Notes: a model not told the origin generated them from the letters alone. DNA of 61,286 bases from an uncultured Chryseobacterium sp. (GCA_913774355.1 CAJYGB010000024.1:1-61286); one strand, 5' to 3'. Counted from the first letter of the stretch, positions 45,071 to 55,260 are shown. Program-made: numbers and translations.

Positions 45071-46498
45071 ATGTTCAGTAAAAAAATAAAAGTAAAAACC
45101 GTTTCAAGAAAAACCCTGGGCGATCTCCAGACGCCAATGACGATTTATCTCCAGATCCGCGATCAGTTCAGGGATACGATCCTGCTGGAAAGCTCGGATT
45201 CCAAGAATATCGACAACAATTTTTCATTTATTGCCGTTAATGCCATTGCCGGAATCGAGATTAAAACCTTAACGGATTTTGAAGTGAAACTTCCCGGCCA
45301 GGAACCGGTAAAGCAATCCATCGGCGGACAGAACATCACTGAAATACTACAGGATTTTGCCCATGTATTTGAATGTGGAAGCACAAGTGATCCGATTGAA
45401 AAAACGGCACAGAGCCTTTTCGGATACACCAGTTTTGAAGCCGTCCAGTTTTTTGAAAACCTGAGTTTCAAACCCCAGAGTCCTGAGGTGGAAATTCCTG
45501 TGCTACGGTACCGGCTGTATCAGTATGTTATTGCCATTAACCATTACAATGATGAAATGCACATCATCGAAAACCAGATGGAAGGCGTAAAACCTGAACT
45601 GTATGTGCTGGAAAGTCTGATCAAAAACCACAATTCCGTTATTTATCCTTTTGAAAAGGACGGCGGGGAAACTTCAAACATCACCGATGAAGAATACACC
45701 GATCTGGTAAAGACCGCCCAGAAGCACTGCATGCGGGGCGATGTCTTCCAGCTGGTTTTAAGCAGAAGGTTTGAACAGAAATTCAAAGGGGATGAATTCA
45801 ATGTGTACCGGGCTCTGAGAAACATCAATCCCTCACCTTACCTTTTCTTTTTCGACTACGGAAGTTATAAACTCTTCGGCTCCAGCCCGGAGAGCCAGCT
45901 GATCATCAAAAATAACAAGGCCGTCATCCATCCGATTGCAGGGACTTTCAAAAGAACCGGACATCTTGAAACCGATCTTCAGTCGATTGAAGCCCTGAAA
46001 AATGATGAAAAAGAAAATGCAGAACACACCATGCTGGTAGATCTGGCCAGAAATGATCTTGGAAAACTCGGAAAAAACGTTACGGTAACTAAATTAAAGG
46101 AAATCCAGCTTTTTTCCCACGTTATCCACATGGTGAGCGAAGTAACGGCTGATCTGGCGGAACAGACCAATCCCTTTGAAATGGTGGCAACCACTTTCCC
46201 ACAGGGAACGTTGAGCGGAGCCCCGAAGCATAAAGCCTTACAGCTGATTGATAAATACGAAAAGGATTCCCGCGGCTATTACGGCGGCTGCATCGGAATG
46301 ATCGGTCTCGACGGCGAATGCAACCAGGCCATTATGATCCGTACTTTTTTAAGCAAAAACAACACTTTATATTACCAGGCCGGTGCCGGACTGGTAGCGA
46401 AATCCAATCCCGAAAGTGAGCTTCAGGAAGTAAACAATAAGCTGAATGCGCTGAAAAAGGCTGTAGAGAAAGCAGAAAGACTGGTAGAAAAATACTAA
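45071..46498 (+). CDS. trpE: Anthranilate synthase component I
   Basis: 475 residues. Makes anthranilate from chorismate with TrpG. Regulatory N-terminal part has LLESSDSKNI, the LLESS type motif that binds feedback Trp. Catalytic core: QLVLSRRFEQKF, NPSPYLFFFDYGSYKLFGSS, GTFKRTG, DLARNDLGK, FPQGTLSGAPKHKAL and YYGGCIGMIG. All chorismate- and Mg-binding residues are visible. First structural gene of the operon, 15 bases before trpG. Confidence 0.96.
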   Translation: MFSKKIKVKTVSRKTLGDLQTPMTIYLQIRDQFRDTILLESSDSKNIDNNFSFIAVNAIAGIEIKTLTDFEVKLPGQEPVKQSIGGQNITEILQDFAHVFECGSTSDPIEKTAQSLFGYTSFEAVQFFENLSFKPQSPEVEIPVLRYRLYQYVIAINHYNDEMHIIENQMEGVKPELYVLESLIKNHNSVIYPFEKDGGETSNITDEEYTDLVKTAQKHCMRGDVFQLVLSRRFEQKFKGDEFNVYRALRNINPSPYLFFFDYGSYKLFGSSPESQLIIKNNKAVIHPIAGTFKRTGHLETDLQSIEALKNDEKENAEHTMLVDLARNDLGKLGKNVTVTKLKEIQLFSHVIHMVSEVTADLAEQTNPFEMVATTFPQGTLSGAPKHKALQLIDKYEKDSRGYYGGCIGMIGLDGECNQAIMIRTFLSKNNTLYYQAGAGLVAKSNPESELQEVNNKLNALKKAVEKAERLVEKY

Positions 46499-46512
46499 TA
46501 AAGAAGAACAAA

Positions 46513-47124
46513 ATGACACATACCGAACCATCAACCGTTAATCAACTGTCAACCGCCAGAATCCTTGTATTCGATAACTACGACAGCTTTACCTATAACC
46601 TCGTTCAGATGATCGAAAGAATTCTTGATACCAAAGTGGACGTAGTGAAGAATGACCAGATTACTCTGGCTGAGATTGACCAATATGATAAGATCGTGCT
46701 TTCGCCCGGTCCTGGAATTCCTGAAGAAGCGGGAATTTTACTGGACGTAATCAGAGAATACGCACCAACTAAAAGTATCCTGGGTGTATGCCTTGGTCAA
46801 CAGGCGATTGCAGAGGCTTTCGGTGGGAGTCTGATCAACCTTACCGAAATTTATCATGGGGTCGCTACACCCGCAGATTTTGTAAAGGATGATACAAAAA
46901 TTTTCAGGAACCTTTCCAGCGGGATTGAAGTCGGACGATACCACAGCTGGGTGGTAAACCGTGAGGATCTACCGGAAGAACTGGAAATCACCGCTGTAGA
47001 CAAAGACGGCATGATCATGGCCCTGCAGCATAAAACTTACGATGTGCACGGGGTCCAGTTTCACCCGGAAAGCATTCTTACCCCAGAAGGGGAAGTGATT
47101 ATCCGAAATTTTTTAAATAATTAA
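46513..47124 (+). CDS. trpG: Anthranilate synthase component II (glutamine amidotransferase)
   Basis: 203 residues. Class I amidotransferase: VFDNYDSFTYNLV at the start, nucleophile Cys in LGVCLGQQAIAEAF, and the His-Glu pair in VQFHPESILTPEG. Supplies ammonia to TrpE. The first 15 residues (MTHTEPSTVNQLSTA) are a nonconserved extension; no better start lies before ILVFDNY. Its TAA is followed directly by the ATG of the 155-aa insert. Confidence 0.95.
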   Translation: MTHTEPSTVNQLSTARILVFDNYDSFTYNLVQMIERILDTKVDVVKNDQITLAEIDQYDKIVLSPGPGIPEEAGILLDVIREYAPTKSILGVCLGQQAIAEAFGGSLINLTEIYHGVATPADFVKDDTKIFRNLSSGIEVGRYHSWVVNREDLPEELEITAVDKDGMIMALQHKTYDVHGVQFHPESILTPEGEVIIRNFLNN

Positions 47125-47592
47125 ATGACCAGAATAGAATTTGACGAAATATTCAGTTCAAATGTAAATAACAAAACAAAAAGTAAAGATTCTGAGTTGT
47201 TGGAAATTTATGCTTATCTGCTTGAACATGAGAATTTTGACAGCGACTGGTGGAATGATCATCATGGTACTAATGATCTAATGTATATCATAAGAAATTG
47301 CAGTACTAATATTTTTGAAAAGATAAAGACCGATATTTTTAACTGGACTGCCTATCAAATTGAATTGTTTGCCCAAACCTTAAATTCAAATGATTTAAAA
47401 GATTTTAAAGTAAATGAAAGAATCGAACTTTATCTTCATTTATTTGAAATACAAAGAACAGATTTTGATTTATATGATGCTTTTTATTACGGCAGAAATA
47501 TAAATTTAAGTTTAGGAAGTAATGATCTTTTAATCCGATTAGCAGATCGATTACATTATGAATCAATAGAATGTCTATTAAATTCGAAGTAA
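47125..47592 (+). CDS. Unidentified protein inserted in the trp operon
   Basis: 155 residues starting at the base after the trpG stop. The product is acidic, Asn/Asp/Leu-rich, with helical repeats (LLEIYAYLLEHENFDSDWWN, YIIRNCSTNIFEKIK, YQIELFAQTLNSNDLKDF, IELYLHLFEIQRTDFDLYDA). It looks like a small alpha-helical protein of the kind seen among immunity or hypothetical proteins; I cannot name a family. Base composition is visibly more AT-rich than trpG and trpD, which suggests later insertion. No tryptophan-pathway motif. Confidence 0.7.
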   Translation: MTRIEFDEIFSSNVNNKTKSKDSELLEIYAYLLEHENFDSDWWNDHHGTNDLMYIIRNCSTNIFEKIKTDIFNWTAYQIELFAQTLNSNDLKDFKVNERIELYLHLFEIQRTDFDLYDAFYYGRNINLSLGSNDLLIRLADRLHYESIECLLNSK

Positions 47593-47628
47593 AAAAATGA
47601 CACCTAAAACAATAAAAAGAAACCTCAG

Positions 47629-48618
47629 ATGAAAGAAATTCTTCAATATCTTTTCAATCACCATACGCTTTCCAAATCGCAGGCGAAGGCCATCATGATT
47701 GAAATTGCACAAAATAAATTCAACGCAACGGAAGTAACGGCTTTCGTAACCGTTTTTCTGATGCGGAATATTACCCTGCCGGAACTGGAAGGTTTCCGTG
47801 AAGCCCTTCTGCAAATGGCCGTTCCGGTGAATGTTGATGCAGAAGATACCATCGATATCGTAGGAACCGGAGGTGACGGCAAAAACACCATTAATATCTC
47901 TACCCTGGCGAGCTTTGTGGTAGCCGGCACCGGACAGAAAGTAACGAAACACGGAAATTACGGGGCTTCTACCATCACGGGATCATCCAATGTGCTGGAA
48001 GCGCTGGGCTATGAATTTAAAAACAGTTCTGAAAAGCTTCAGGAAGAACTGGATAAAGCCAATATCTGCTTTTTGCACGCTCCGTATTTTCATCCGGCCC
48101 TGCAATCCGTCGGTGCGCTGAGGAAATCATTGGGACTGAGAACTTTTTTCAATCTCCTCGGCCCGCTGGTAAATCCGGTGAAGCCGCAGTTTTCGGTGAT
48201 TGGCGTTTATAATCTTGAGATTGCACGGATTTACCAGTACCTTCTCCAAAAAGACAGCCGCCAGTTTACTTTGGTTCACGGCATGGACGGCTATGATGAA
48301 ATCAGTCTGACAGGTGACAGCAAGATCATCAGCAAAGAAGGCGAAGCGGTATATACAACCGAAGATTTAAGTTTTTCAGCTGTAACACCCGAAAGCATCC
48401 AGGCTGCCGATACGCCAGAGGAAACGGCAAAGATTTTCAGGAATATCCTTGAAGGCAAAGGAACGGATGAACAGAATTCCGTGGTATTGGCCAATGCAGC
48501 GGTTGCCTTATTTTACACCGCTAAATTCGGAAGTTATGAAGACTGCCTTTCCATGGCGAAAGAGAGTTTATACGGCGGAAAAGCTTTGCAAAGCCTGAAA
48601 TTGTTGTTGAATGAATAA
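47629..48618 (+). CDS. trpD: Anthranilate phosphoribosyltransferase
   Basis: 329 residues. Transfers phosphoribose from PRPP to anthranilate. Helical N-terminus, then the PRPP loop VGTGGDGKNTINIST, KHGNYGASTITGSSNVLEAL, and FFNLLGPLVNPVKP, which binds anthranilate. VHGMDGYDEIS follows. Complete and of normal length. It follows the insert by 36 bases and precedes trpC by 10. Confidence 0.95.
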   Translation: MKEILQYLFNHHTLSKSQAKAIMIEIAQNKFNATEVTAFVTVFLMRNITLPELEGFREALLQMAVPVNVDAEDTIDIVGTGGDGKNTINISTLASFVVAGTGQKVTKHGNYGASTITGSSNVLEALGYEFKNSSEKLQEELDKANICFLHAPYFHPALQSVGALRKSLGLRTFFNLLGPLVNPVKPQFSVIGVYNLEIARIYQYLLQKDSRQFTLVHGMDGYDEISLTGDSKIISKEGEAVYTTEDLSFSAVTPESIQAADTPEETAKIFRNILEGKGTDEQNSVVLANAAVALFYTAKFGSYEDCLSMAKESLYGGKALQSLKLLLNE

Positions 48619-48628
48619 ATGACCGGTT

Positions 48629-49408
48629 ATGAATATTTTAGATAAAATCATCCAAAAGAAAAAAGAAGAAGTAGCCTTATCGAAATCGAAAGTTCCGGTT
48701 CAGCAACTCAAAGATTCGGAATTTTTCGGGAGAAAGGGTTTTTCGTTAAAGGAAACCTTAAAAACCAAAAGCGGAATCATTGCTGAATTTAAAAGGCAAT
48801 CTCCTTCCAAAGGAATCATCAATGCCAAAGTTTCACCGCTGGAAGTGGCCTCTGCTTACGAAAATTCCGGGGCCAGCGCAGTTTCGGTTCTGACGGACCG
48901 GGAGTTTTTCGGCGGAAGTTTTGATGATATTTTAAGCATCAGAAACCATATCGATATTCCTGTTTTGCGAAAGGATTTTATGGTAGACGAATACCAGTTC
49001 TATGAAGCCAAATCTATCGGTGCAGATGTTATTTTACTCATCGCCGCCTGTCTTTCCCCTCAGCAGGTGCAGGAATTTACGGCTCTCTCTCATGAACTCG
49101 GACTGGAGGTACTACTTGAAATCCATTCGGAGGAAGAATTGAAACATATTAGCAATGACATTGATTTTGCAGGCATTAACAACAGGAACCTGAAAGATTT
49201 CAAAGTGGACCTCCAGCATTCCGTTGATCTTAAAAACAAACTACCTGAAGGAATTCTATCTGTGGCCGAAAGCGGCATTTACAGCGAAAAAGATTTTAAA
49301 TACCTGAAAGAAAAAGGCTTTGACGGATTTTTAATGGGTGAATACTTTATGAAAGACGAAAACCCGGGAAATAAATTCACAGCATTTATTTCCAATGTAA
49401 CAATATAA
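48629..49408 (+). CDS. trpC: Indole-3-glycerol phosphate synthase
   Basis: 259 residues, TIM barrel. Motifs: IIAEFKRQSPSKGIIN (catalytic Lys/Glu), ASAVSVLTDREFFGGS, PVLRKDFMVDEYQFYEA, GINNRNLKDFKVD and SVAESGIYSEKD. Closes the ring of carboxyphenylaminodeoxyribulose phosphate to give indole glycerol phosphate. Separate from trpF here, not fused. Confidence 0.95.
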   Translation: MNILDKIIQKKKEEVALSKSKVPVQQLKDSEFFGRKGFSLKETLKTKSGIIAEFKRQSPSKGIINAKVSPLEVASAYENSGASAVSVLTDREFFGGSFDDILSIRNHIDIPVLRKDFMVDEYQFYEAKSIGADVILLIAACLSPQQVQEFTALSHELGLEVLLEIHSEEELKHISNDIDFAGINNRNLKDFKVDLQHSVDLKNKLPEGILSVAESGIYSEKDFKYLKEKGFDGFLMGEYFMKDENPGNKFTAFISNVTI

Positions 49409-49426
49409 CAGTTTATTAATATCACA

Positions 49427-50104
49427 ATGATGGAAAGCCAGAAACCATTAGCCAAAAGCCATCAGCTAAAACTTAAAGTTTGTGGATTGACTCAGATCGA
49501 ACAAATTCAGGAACTGATTTTGATGGAAACCGATTTCCTTGGTTTCATTTTCTATAAAAAATCACCGCGGTATGTACTGAATCATCTGACGTTGGAAGAA
49601 ATTTCAAGGATTAGGCATCAGGCAAAAGTCGGGGTTTTTGTAAACGAAAGCCTGGAAAAAATTACAGAAACAGCAGAAACGGCAAAACTAGATTTTATTC
49701 AGCTGCATGGTGATGAGGATGAATATTTTATTGCTGAACTAAGAAAATTAATCCATCCCAAAACCGGAATTATTAAAGCCATCCGGGTAGGAGATCAGAG
49801 CCGGGATGAATTACAGGAAATCATCGACAGCATTTTGCCGACGGTCAACTATCTGCTGTTTGATACCGATTCCAAAGCATTCGGCGGGACCGGGAAAACA
49901 TTCGACTGGAATGTATTGAATACAATAGATATTCCCCTTCCCTATTTTTTAAGCGGCGGGATTTCAGATGAAAATTTTGATAACATAAAGACATTGCATC
50001 AGCAACCTTTTGCTTTGGATATAAATTCAAAATTTGAAATTGAACCGGGTAGTAAGGATTTGGAGAAAATAAAAAAAATTAAAAAAGAAATAAGAACAAA
50101 ATGA
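49427..50104 (+). CDS. trpF: Phosphoribosylanthranilate isomerase
   Basis: 225 residues, small TIM barrel. LKLKVCGLT with the catalytic Cys near the start, [42 protein letters not shown] with the catalytic Asp, and [11 protein letters not shown]. The first 15 residues are nonconserved. It carries out the Amadori rearrangement step. Its TGA overlaps the trpB ATG by 4 bases (ATGA at 50101). Confidence 0.95.
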   Translation: MMESQKPLAKSHQLKLKVCGLTQIEQIQELILMETDFLGFIFYKKSPRYVLNHLTLEEISRIRHQAKVGVFVNESLEKITETAETAKLDFIQLHGDEDEYFIAELRKLIHPKTGIIKAIRVGDQSRDELQEIIDSILPTVNYLLFDTDSKAFGGTGKTFDWNVLNTIDIPLPYFLSGGISDENFDNIKTLHQQPFALDINSKFEIEPGSKDLEKIKKIKKEIRTK

Positions 50105-51306
50105 ATTATAAAAACCCGGATGAAAACGGATATTACGGAGAATTCGGAGGGGCATTCATCCCCGAGATGCTGTATCCGAATGTAGAAGAATTACAAAAAA
50201 GCTACATCGATATTATTGAGTCGGAAGGTTTCCAACAGGAATACAAGGAGCTGCTGAAAAATTATGTCGGCCGTGCAACACCTTTGTATTTTTCGAGGAA
50301 TTTAAGCAAGAAGTACAATACCAAAATATACCTGAAACGGGAAGACCTCAACCATACCGGAGCACATAAAATCAATAATGCTTTGGGGCAGGTTTTATTG
50401 GCCAAACGGCTCGGGAAAAACAGGATTATTGCAGAAACCGGTGCCGGACAGCACGGCGTGGCCACCGCAACGGCCTGCGCGTTGCTGGGACTGGAATGCA
50501 TCGTTTATATGGGAGAAGTGGATATCCAGCGGCAGGCCCCGAATGTAGCGCGGATGAAAATGCTTGGGGCAAAAGTCGTTCCCGCCACTTCAGGTTCGAA
50601 AACCCTGAAAGACGCGGTGAATGAAGCCCTGCGAGACTGGATCAATAATCCCGTAACTACCCATTACGTGATCGGGAGCGTGGTTGGTCCCCATCCTTTT
50701 CCGGACTTGGTGGCAAGGTTTCAGAGCATTATTTCAAAGGAAATCAAAGAACAGCTTCTGGAGCAGGCCGGGCGGGAAAATCCGGATTATGTGATTGCCT
50801 GTGTCGGCGGCGGAAGCAACGCAGCGGGAACCTTTTACCATTTCGTCAACGAGGCAGATGTCAGAATCATTGCAGCTGAAGCCGGAGGTTTCGGCGTGGA
50901 CTCCGGGAAATCGGCTGCGACGACTTTTCTTGGAACATTAGGCGTTCTACATGGCAGCAAAAGCCTGGTGATGCAGACACCGGACGGACAGGTGATCGAA
51001 CCGCACTCCATTTCCGCAGGACTGGATTATCCGGGAATCGGACCCTTCCACGCCAACCTGTTCATGGAAAAACGCGCGGAATTTTTCAGCATTACGGATG
51101 ACGAAGCATTACAGTCGGCCTTTGAACTCACTAAACTGGAAGGTATTATCCCTGCACTGGAAAGCGCCCATGCCCTGGCTGTCTTGGATAAAAAGGAATT
51201 TGACGAGAACGATATTGTGGTCATCTGCCTGAGCGGCCGCGGCGATAAGGATATGGAAACGTATTTGAAAAAGCTGGATGAAGGAAGCAGGAAGATGGAG
51301 GATTAA
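50101..51306 (+). CDS. trpB: Tryptophan synthase beta subunit
   Basis: 401 residues, PLP enzyme joining indole and serine. The PLP Lys is in [32 protein letters not shown] and [15 protein letters not shown] bind substrate and phosphate; [14 protein letters not shown] and [13 protein letters not shown] close the site. Complete. Start overlaps trpF, which implies coupling. Confidence 0.97.
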   Translation: MNYKNPDENGYYGEFGGAFIPEMLYPNVEELQKSYIDIIESEGFQQEYKELLKNYVGRATPLYFSRNLSKKYNTKIYLKREDLNHTGAHKINNALGQVLLAKRLGKNRIIAETGAGQHGVATATACALLGLECIVYMGEVDIQRQAPNVARMKMLGAKVVPATSGSKTLKDAVNEALRDWINNPVTTHYVIGSVVGPHPFPDLVARFQSIISKEIKEQLLEQAGRENPDYVIACVGGGSNAAGTFYHFVNEADVRIIAAEAGGFGVDSGKSAATTFLGTLGVLHGSKSLVMQTPDGQVIEPHSISAGLDYPGIGPFHANLFMEKRAEFFSITDDEALQSAFELTKLEGIIPALESAHALAVLDKKEFDENDIVVICLSGRGDKDMETYLKKLDEGSRKMED

Positions 51307-51346
51307 TCCAAAATAAAAATAAATCAATTTAAGCTAAACTAACTTT

Positions 51347-52126
51347 ATGAATGATAATAACATCCAGCACCCGGCCTCCGACTTCCAGCCTCAAAAAAAA
51401 CTAAACATCTACTTTACCGCAGGAGTTCCGCAACTGGAAGATACTGCCGATATTGTAAGACTGATCCAGGCTTCGGGAGCCGACATGATGGAAATCGGGA
51501 TGCCATATTCGGATCCGATAGCGGACGGCCCGGTGATCCAGCAGGCCCATGAACGCGCCCTGCAAAACGGAATGACGATCGAAAAACTGTTTGCCCAGCT
51601 AAAATCCGTTAAAGACGAAATTACTGTTCCCGTGATTTTAATGGGATACATCAATCCCGTTCTGAGTTTCGGATTTGAGAATTTCTGCCGGGAATGTTCG
51701 GAAAGCGGGGTGTCAGGACTGATTATTCCCGATTTACCGCCGATCGAATTTGAGAAAAAATACCGTGACGTTTTACAACAGTACCAGCTGAACTTCACCT
51801 TCCTGGTCACTCCGGAAACTTCGGATGAAAGGATCCTGTACCTAGATTCTTTAAGCTCGGGATTTCTGTACGCCGTCAGTTCCTCATCCACCACAGGAAA
51901 TGAAAATACGGTTCTGAAAAATGAAAGTTACCTCTCAAGGCTGGCTGCTCTTCCGCTGAAAAATCCGGTGATGATCGGTTTTGGCATCAAATCCAGGGAA
52001 GATTTTGAAAACGTGACCGAAAAAGCGGACGGCGGAATTATCGGAACTGCGTTTGTAAATGTCCTTTTACAGCATGAAGACTGGAAGAACAAAGCCGCTG
52101 ATTTCATCCGTTCCATTAACGGGTAA
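51347..52126 (+). CDS. trpA: Tryptophan synthase alpha subunit
   Basis: 259 residues, TIM barrel that releases indole from indole glycerol phosphate. MMEIGMPYSDPIADGPVIQ contains the catalytic Glu, ILMGYINPVLSFG and GLIIPDLPP contain the catalytic Asp, and VSSSSTTGNEN, IGFGIKSRED and GGIIGTAFV bind phosphate. Last gene of the operon; no terminator hairpin seen before lipB. Confidence 0.96.
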   Translation: MNDNNIQHPASDFQPQKKLNIYFTAGVPQLEDTADIVRLIQASGADMMEIGMPYSDPIADGPVIQQAHERALQNGMTIEKLFAQLKSVKDEITVPVILMGYINPVLSFGFENFCRECSESGVSGLIIPDLPPIEFEKKYRDVLQQYQLNFTFLVTPETSDERILYLDSLSSGFLYAVSSSSTTGNENTVLKNESYLSRLAALPLKNPVMIGFGIKSREDFENVTEKADGGIIGTAFVNVLLQHEDWKNKAADFIRSING

Positions 52127-52133
52127 AAATCAC

Positions 52134-52141
52134 TAAATTTG
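52134..52141 (+). promoter_or_regulatory. Possible lipB promoter -7 element
   Basis: TAAATTTG at 52134-52141, 17 bases before the lipB start. A clear TTG partner is missing. Confidence 0.45.
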
Positions 52142-52158
52142 TACAGTCAAAAAACGAT

Positions 52159-52893
52159 ATGAATACCATTCAGAATAAAACCGTCGCATTTGAAGATTTA
52201 GGAACCCGCGAATACCAGTCAGCCTGGGATTACCAGGAATCGCTGATGAAGAACATCATTGATCTTAAAATCAAAAACCGTGATCTTCCTGCCGAGCAGC
52301 ATCTGGCAACGCCCAACCATTTTTTACTGGTGGAGCATCCGCACGTTTATACGCTGGGGAAAAGTGGCCACGAAGAAAATATGCTTGCCGGAATCGATAA
52401 GCTGAAGGAAATCGATGCCACTTTTGTGAAAGTCAACCGCGGCGGCGATATTACCTATCACGGTTACGGACAGATTGTCGGCTATCCGATCCTGGACCTG
52501 GAAAATTTCTTTACCGATATCCACAAATACATGCGGAACCTGGAGGAAGTCATCATCCGCACCATCGCCGAATACGGTCTGAAAGGAGAACGTTCCCCGG
52601 GTGAAACCGGTGTATGGCTGGATGTGGGAAAACCGTACGCCCGGAAAATCTGTGCAATGGGCGTAAAAGCGTCCCGCTGGGTAACACTGCATGGTTTTGC
52701 CTTAAACGTAAACACCGATATGCGGTATTTTGAATACATCATTCCGTGCGGGATCAAAGACAAGCAGGTGACTTCGCTGAAAAGGGAGCTTGAAAGGGAA
52801 CTTGAACCTGAGGAAATGGAAGGGATCAAAGCGAAAATCCGGAAACATTTTGAAGAGGTTTTTGAAGCGGAACTGCAATTCAATAATTTGTAA
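52159..52893 (+). CDS. lipB: Octanoyl-[ACP]:protein octanoyltransferase
   Basis: 244 residues. Transfers octanoate from ACP to lipoyl domains, the first step of protein lipoylation. Motifs: HVYTLGKSGHEENML, RGGDITYHGYGQIVGYPILD, TGVWLDVGKPYARKICAMGV (active-site Cys and Lys) and HGFALNVNTDMRYFEYIIPC. Normal length. Follows trpA by 32 bases and is followed by a strong terminator. Confidence 0.95.
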   Translation: MNTIQNKTVAFEDLGTREYQSAWDYQESLMKNIIDLKIKNRDLPAEQHLATPNHFLLVEHPHVYTLGKSGHEENMLAGIDKLKEIDATFVKVNRGGDITYHGYGQIVGYPILDLENFFTDIHKYMRNLEEVIIRTIAEYGLKGERSPGETGVWLDVGKPYARKICAMGVKASRWVTLHGFALNVNTDMRYFEYIIPCGIKDKQVTSLKRELERELEPEEMEGIKAKIRKHFEEVFEAELQFNNL

Positions 52894-52949
52894 CGATAAC
52901 AGTAAAACATCAGGTGGTTTTTTAAACCGCTTTTGTTTCATCAATAACT

Positions 52950-52984
52950 TATCCCGTCATCTGTATGGCGGGATATTTTTTTTT
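52950..52984 (+). terminator. Terminator after lipB
   Basis: An 11-bp stem (52950-52960 with 52965-52975, one G-T pair), loop CTGT, followed by nine T. Confidence 0.9.
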
Positions 52985-53025
52985 CCCGTTTCCTGATTTT
53001 TAAGGCAGTATTGAATTATTAATTT

Positions 53026-53033
53026 TATTTTTG
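53026..53033 (+). promoter_or_regulatory. Promoter -7 element of the serine hydrolase gene
   Basis: TATTTTTG matches TAnnTTTG and ends 19 bases before the start codon. Confidence 0.5.
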
Positions 53034-53052
53034 CCGCTTAAATAAAAACTTA

Positions 53053-54084
53053 ATGACACGGACTTTTAAATGCATCTGCCTTCTCTTGTTTTTATCCTTC
53101 ATCAACTCATTTGCGCAAGATCAATATGTTTTTGAGATCGACAGCCTGATCGGTACTAAAAATCCCAGAAACTTTAACGGCGTTGTCCTGATTACCAAAA
53201 AAGGGAAAGTACAATATTCCAGAGCTTACGGGATTAAGGACATCTACAATCCGGTCCCGCTGAAGATAGATGATCAGTTCGAAATCATGTCGAATACAAA
53301 ACAGATAACAGCCGTCTTGGTGTTGCAGGAAGCAGAGAAAGGAAAAGTCGATCTGCAGGCACCTGTCGGAAGGTATCTGGATGACCTTACCCAGCCCTGG
53401 GCAAATTCTGTTACCGTCCATCAGCTGCTAAACCACACCCATGGAATTACGGATCTTAACAAACCGCTGGCGTTTAAGCCCGGATCGGATTTCAAATATG
53501 GCAATCTTTCCAATATTCTTTTAGGAAAAATCCTAGAAAAAGTGTCGGGGCAGTCCTATAAATCTGCAGCTGAAAATTTATTCCTGAAACTGGGCATGAA
53601 TGATACTTTTTGCTACTCCAAAGAAGATAAAAGAAAACTGGTAACCGGACACATGGCAGACCGTAATGTGTTCAGCGCGGTTGAAGAATCTTTTATTACG
53701 GACGAAAACCTGCCGGCAGACGGCATTATCACGACCGTAAAAGACCTCTCGATATGGAATGATGCCCTTCACAAAGGAAAAATCCTGACTCCTGAAATGT
53801 ACCGGTTGATGACCACTCCATCTGCAAAATCCCAACATGATGTATTCGGAAAAGATAAAGTTGGTTATGGTTACAATATCAGAATAGTAGACGATCAGGA
53901 AATTCCATACTTCGGGCATACGGGTTTGGGTGACGGTTTTGCTTCGCTCAATGTTTACTTTCCCAAAAGTGAAGTAAGCCTTATTATCCTGGAAAACCAG
54001 ATGAATGAAAACAGTGATCTGTACTATTACTTTGAAAAAGAAATCAAAAACATCATTTTAAGCAGCAATCTGGTGAAAGAATAA
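53053..54084 (+). CDS. Exported serine hydrolase, class C beta-lactamase family
   Basis: 343 residues with signal peptide (cleaved near SFA-Q). Penicillin-binding fold motifs: Ser80-x-x-Lys83 in MSNTKQIT, the Tyr motif KYGNLSNILLGKIL at about 155, and FGHTGLGDG for the KTG-like third motif. It is of the family that includes esterases, D-amino-acid peptidases and AmpC-like proteins; the SNTKQ form is typical of the general 'serine hydrolase' group more than true beta-lactamases. Single gene after a terminator. Confidence 0.88.
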   Translation: MTRTFKCICLLLFLSFINSFAQDQYVFEIDSLIGTKNPRNFNGVVLITKKGKVQYSRAYGIKDIYNPVPLKIDDQFEIMSNTKQITAVLVLQEAEKGKVDLQAPVGRYLDDLTQPWANSVTVHQLLNHTHGITDLNKPLAFKPGSDFKYGNLSNILLGKILEKVSGQSYKSAAENLFLKLGMNDTFCYSKEDKRKLVTGHMADRNVFSAVEESFITDENLPADGIITTVKDLSIWNDALHKGKILTPEMYRLMTTPSAKSQHDVFGKDKVGYGYNIRIVDDQEIPYFGHTGLGDGFASLNVYFPKSEVSLIILENQMNENSDLYYYFEKEIKNIILSSNLVKE

Positions 54085-54306
54085 ACCATTCGCACATTTT
54101 AAAAACCGGTGTCCCACAGAATTTTCTGCTTTCCGTATCTCTTGTTATTCCTTTAAATAACAGGAATTTACCTATATTCCTGTAAATATTCAGCATCCGG
54201 TTATTTTTTTAATAAAAATCTTTTTTGTATCCTTTTTTTTACTACATTTAATATCACAATACAGTGAACTAATATTCACTAAATACTAACCAAACAAAAT
54301 AAAACT

Positions 54307-55260
54307 ATGAAACAACTTCTGTTATCCATGATAGCATTTGTGACCATTGCGTCCTTCAATGCCTGTGCAGATTCCAATGCGGGCCAGGATCCTGTGCTTG
54401 CAAAAGAATTCAGTGAAAATGTCCAAAACTTCGGAAGAACGGTTCCGGTAACCATGGAAAAAGAAAACGGCAAATACCGGGTGAACTTTATCATTACCGC
54501 CCAGAATTTTGAAATCCGGGACAGCAAAGAAAATGCAGCCTACATTTCCATGATTGGGGAAGCCGTAAAAAATGAAACCCCAATCCAAATTTTCCTGAAA
54601 GCCAATACTAATGAAATTGTAAAAGTAGGCCAACCGACGGAAGAAGATATACGTTATTTTAAATCGCTGCTTATCAGGGAAACAAGTACGGAAGCACAGA
54701 AAGCCGTAAGCGTGATTCCGAACCAGGCGACGCTGAACAGCCTTTTCACCCAGATTAAGAACCAGTCCTGCGGAACATCTACCGCATCTTCTCCCTGCAT
54801 CACCTTCAGATATGCCGTCGACGGATGTTATGCCAGGGCTCATAAAATGAGACAGATCCTTCTTAACGCCGGTTACGACTGTGAAAAACAATTCGTCTAC
54901 GGAAACCTGAAAGCTTCTACCGGCACCTGCTGTGTATCCTGGGGATACCATGTGGCCATATTGGTCAGCTTCAAAAATTCTTCAGGTACAGTTGAAAAAA
55001 GAATCATCGATCCTTCCCTTTTCACCAGCGGACCGGTAACGGATACGGCGTGGAGAAATGCTTGTGTAAATACCAGCTGCGGCTCTGCCTCGGCTTCCTC
55101 TTACGCCAACACGGCAGGAAATGTGTACTACAGAAGCCCATCGGGATCTTTACTGTATGACAACAATTATGTGAATACCAATTGTGTACTGACTACTTTC
55201 GCGTCTCTTTCCGGATGCTCTCCAAGCCCGGCACCAAGCGTGGCCAGTTGTGGATTTTAA
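54307..55260 (+). CDS. Protein-glutaminase precursor
   Basis: 317 residues, very similar to protein-glutaminase (protein glutamine deamidase) of Chryseobacterium proteolyticum. Signal peptide to about residue 20, propeptide to about 134, mature enzyme from about VSVIPNQATLNSLF to the end (CSPSPAPSVASCGF). Catalytic Cys174 (VDGCYARAHKM), His215 (SWGYHVAIL) and Asp235 (IIDPSLF) have the spacing 41 and 20 reported for that enzyme's triad. Many paired cysteines in the mature part suggest disulfides. The enzyme deamidates glutamine side chains in proteins and peptides outside the cell. The propeptide blocks the active site until proteolysis. Confidence 0.93.
   Translation: MKQLLLSMIAFVTIASFNACADSNAGQDPVLAKEFSENVQNFGRTVPVTMEKENGKYRVNFIITAQNFEIRDSKENAAYISMIGEAVKNETPIQIFLKANTNEIVKVGQPTEEDIRYFKSLLIRETSTEAQKAVSVIPNQATLNSLFTQIKNQSCGTSTASSPCITFRYAVDGCYARAHKMRQILLNAGYDCEKQFVYGNLKASTGTCCVSWGYHVAILVSFKNSSGTVEKRIIDPSLFTSGPVTDTAWRNACVNTSCGSASASSYANTAGNVYYRSPSGSLLYDNNYVNTNCVLTTFASLSGCSPSPAPSVASCGF

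Noticed and set aside
54322..54951. 209-codon antisense frame
   Set aside because: Inside the protein-glutaminase gene, which has clear family identity.
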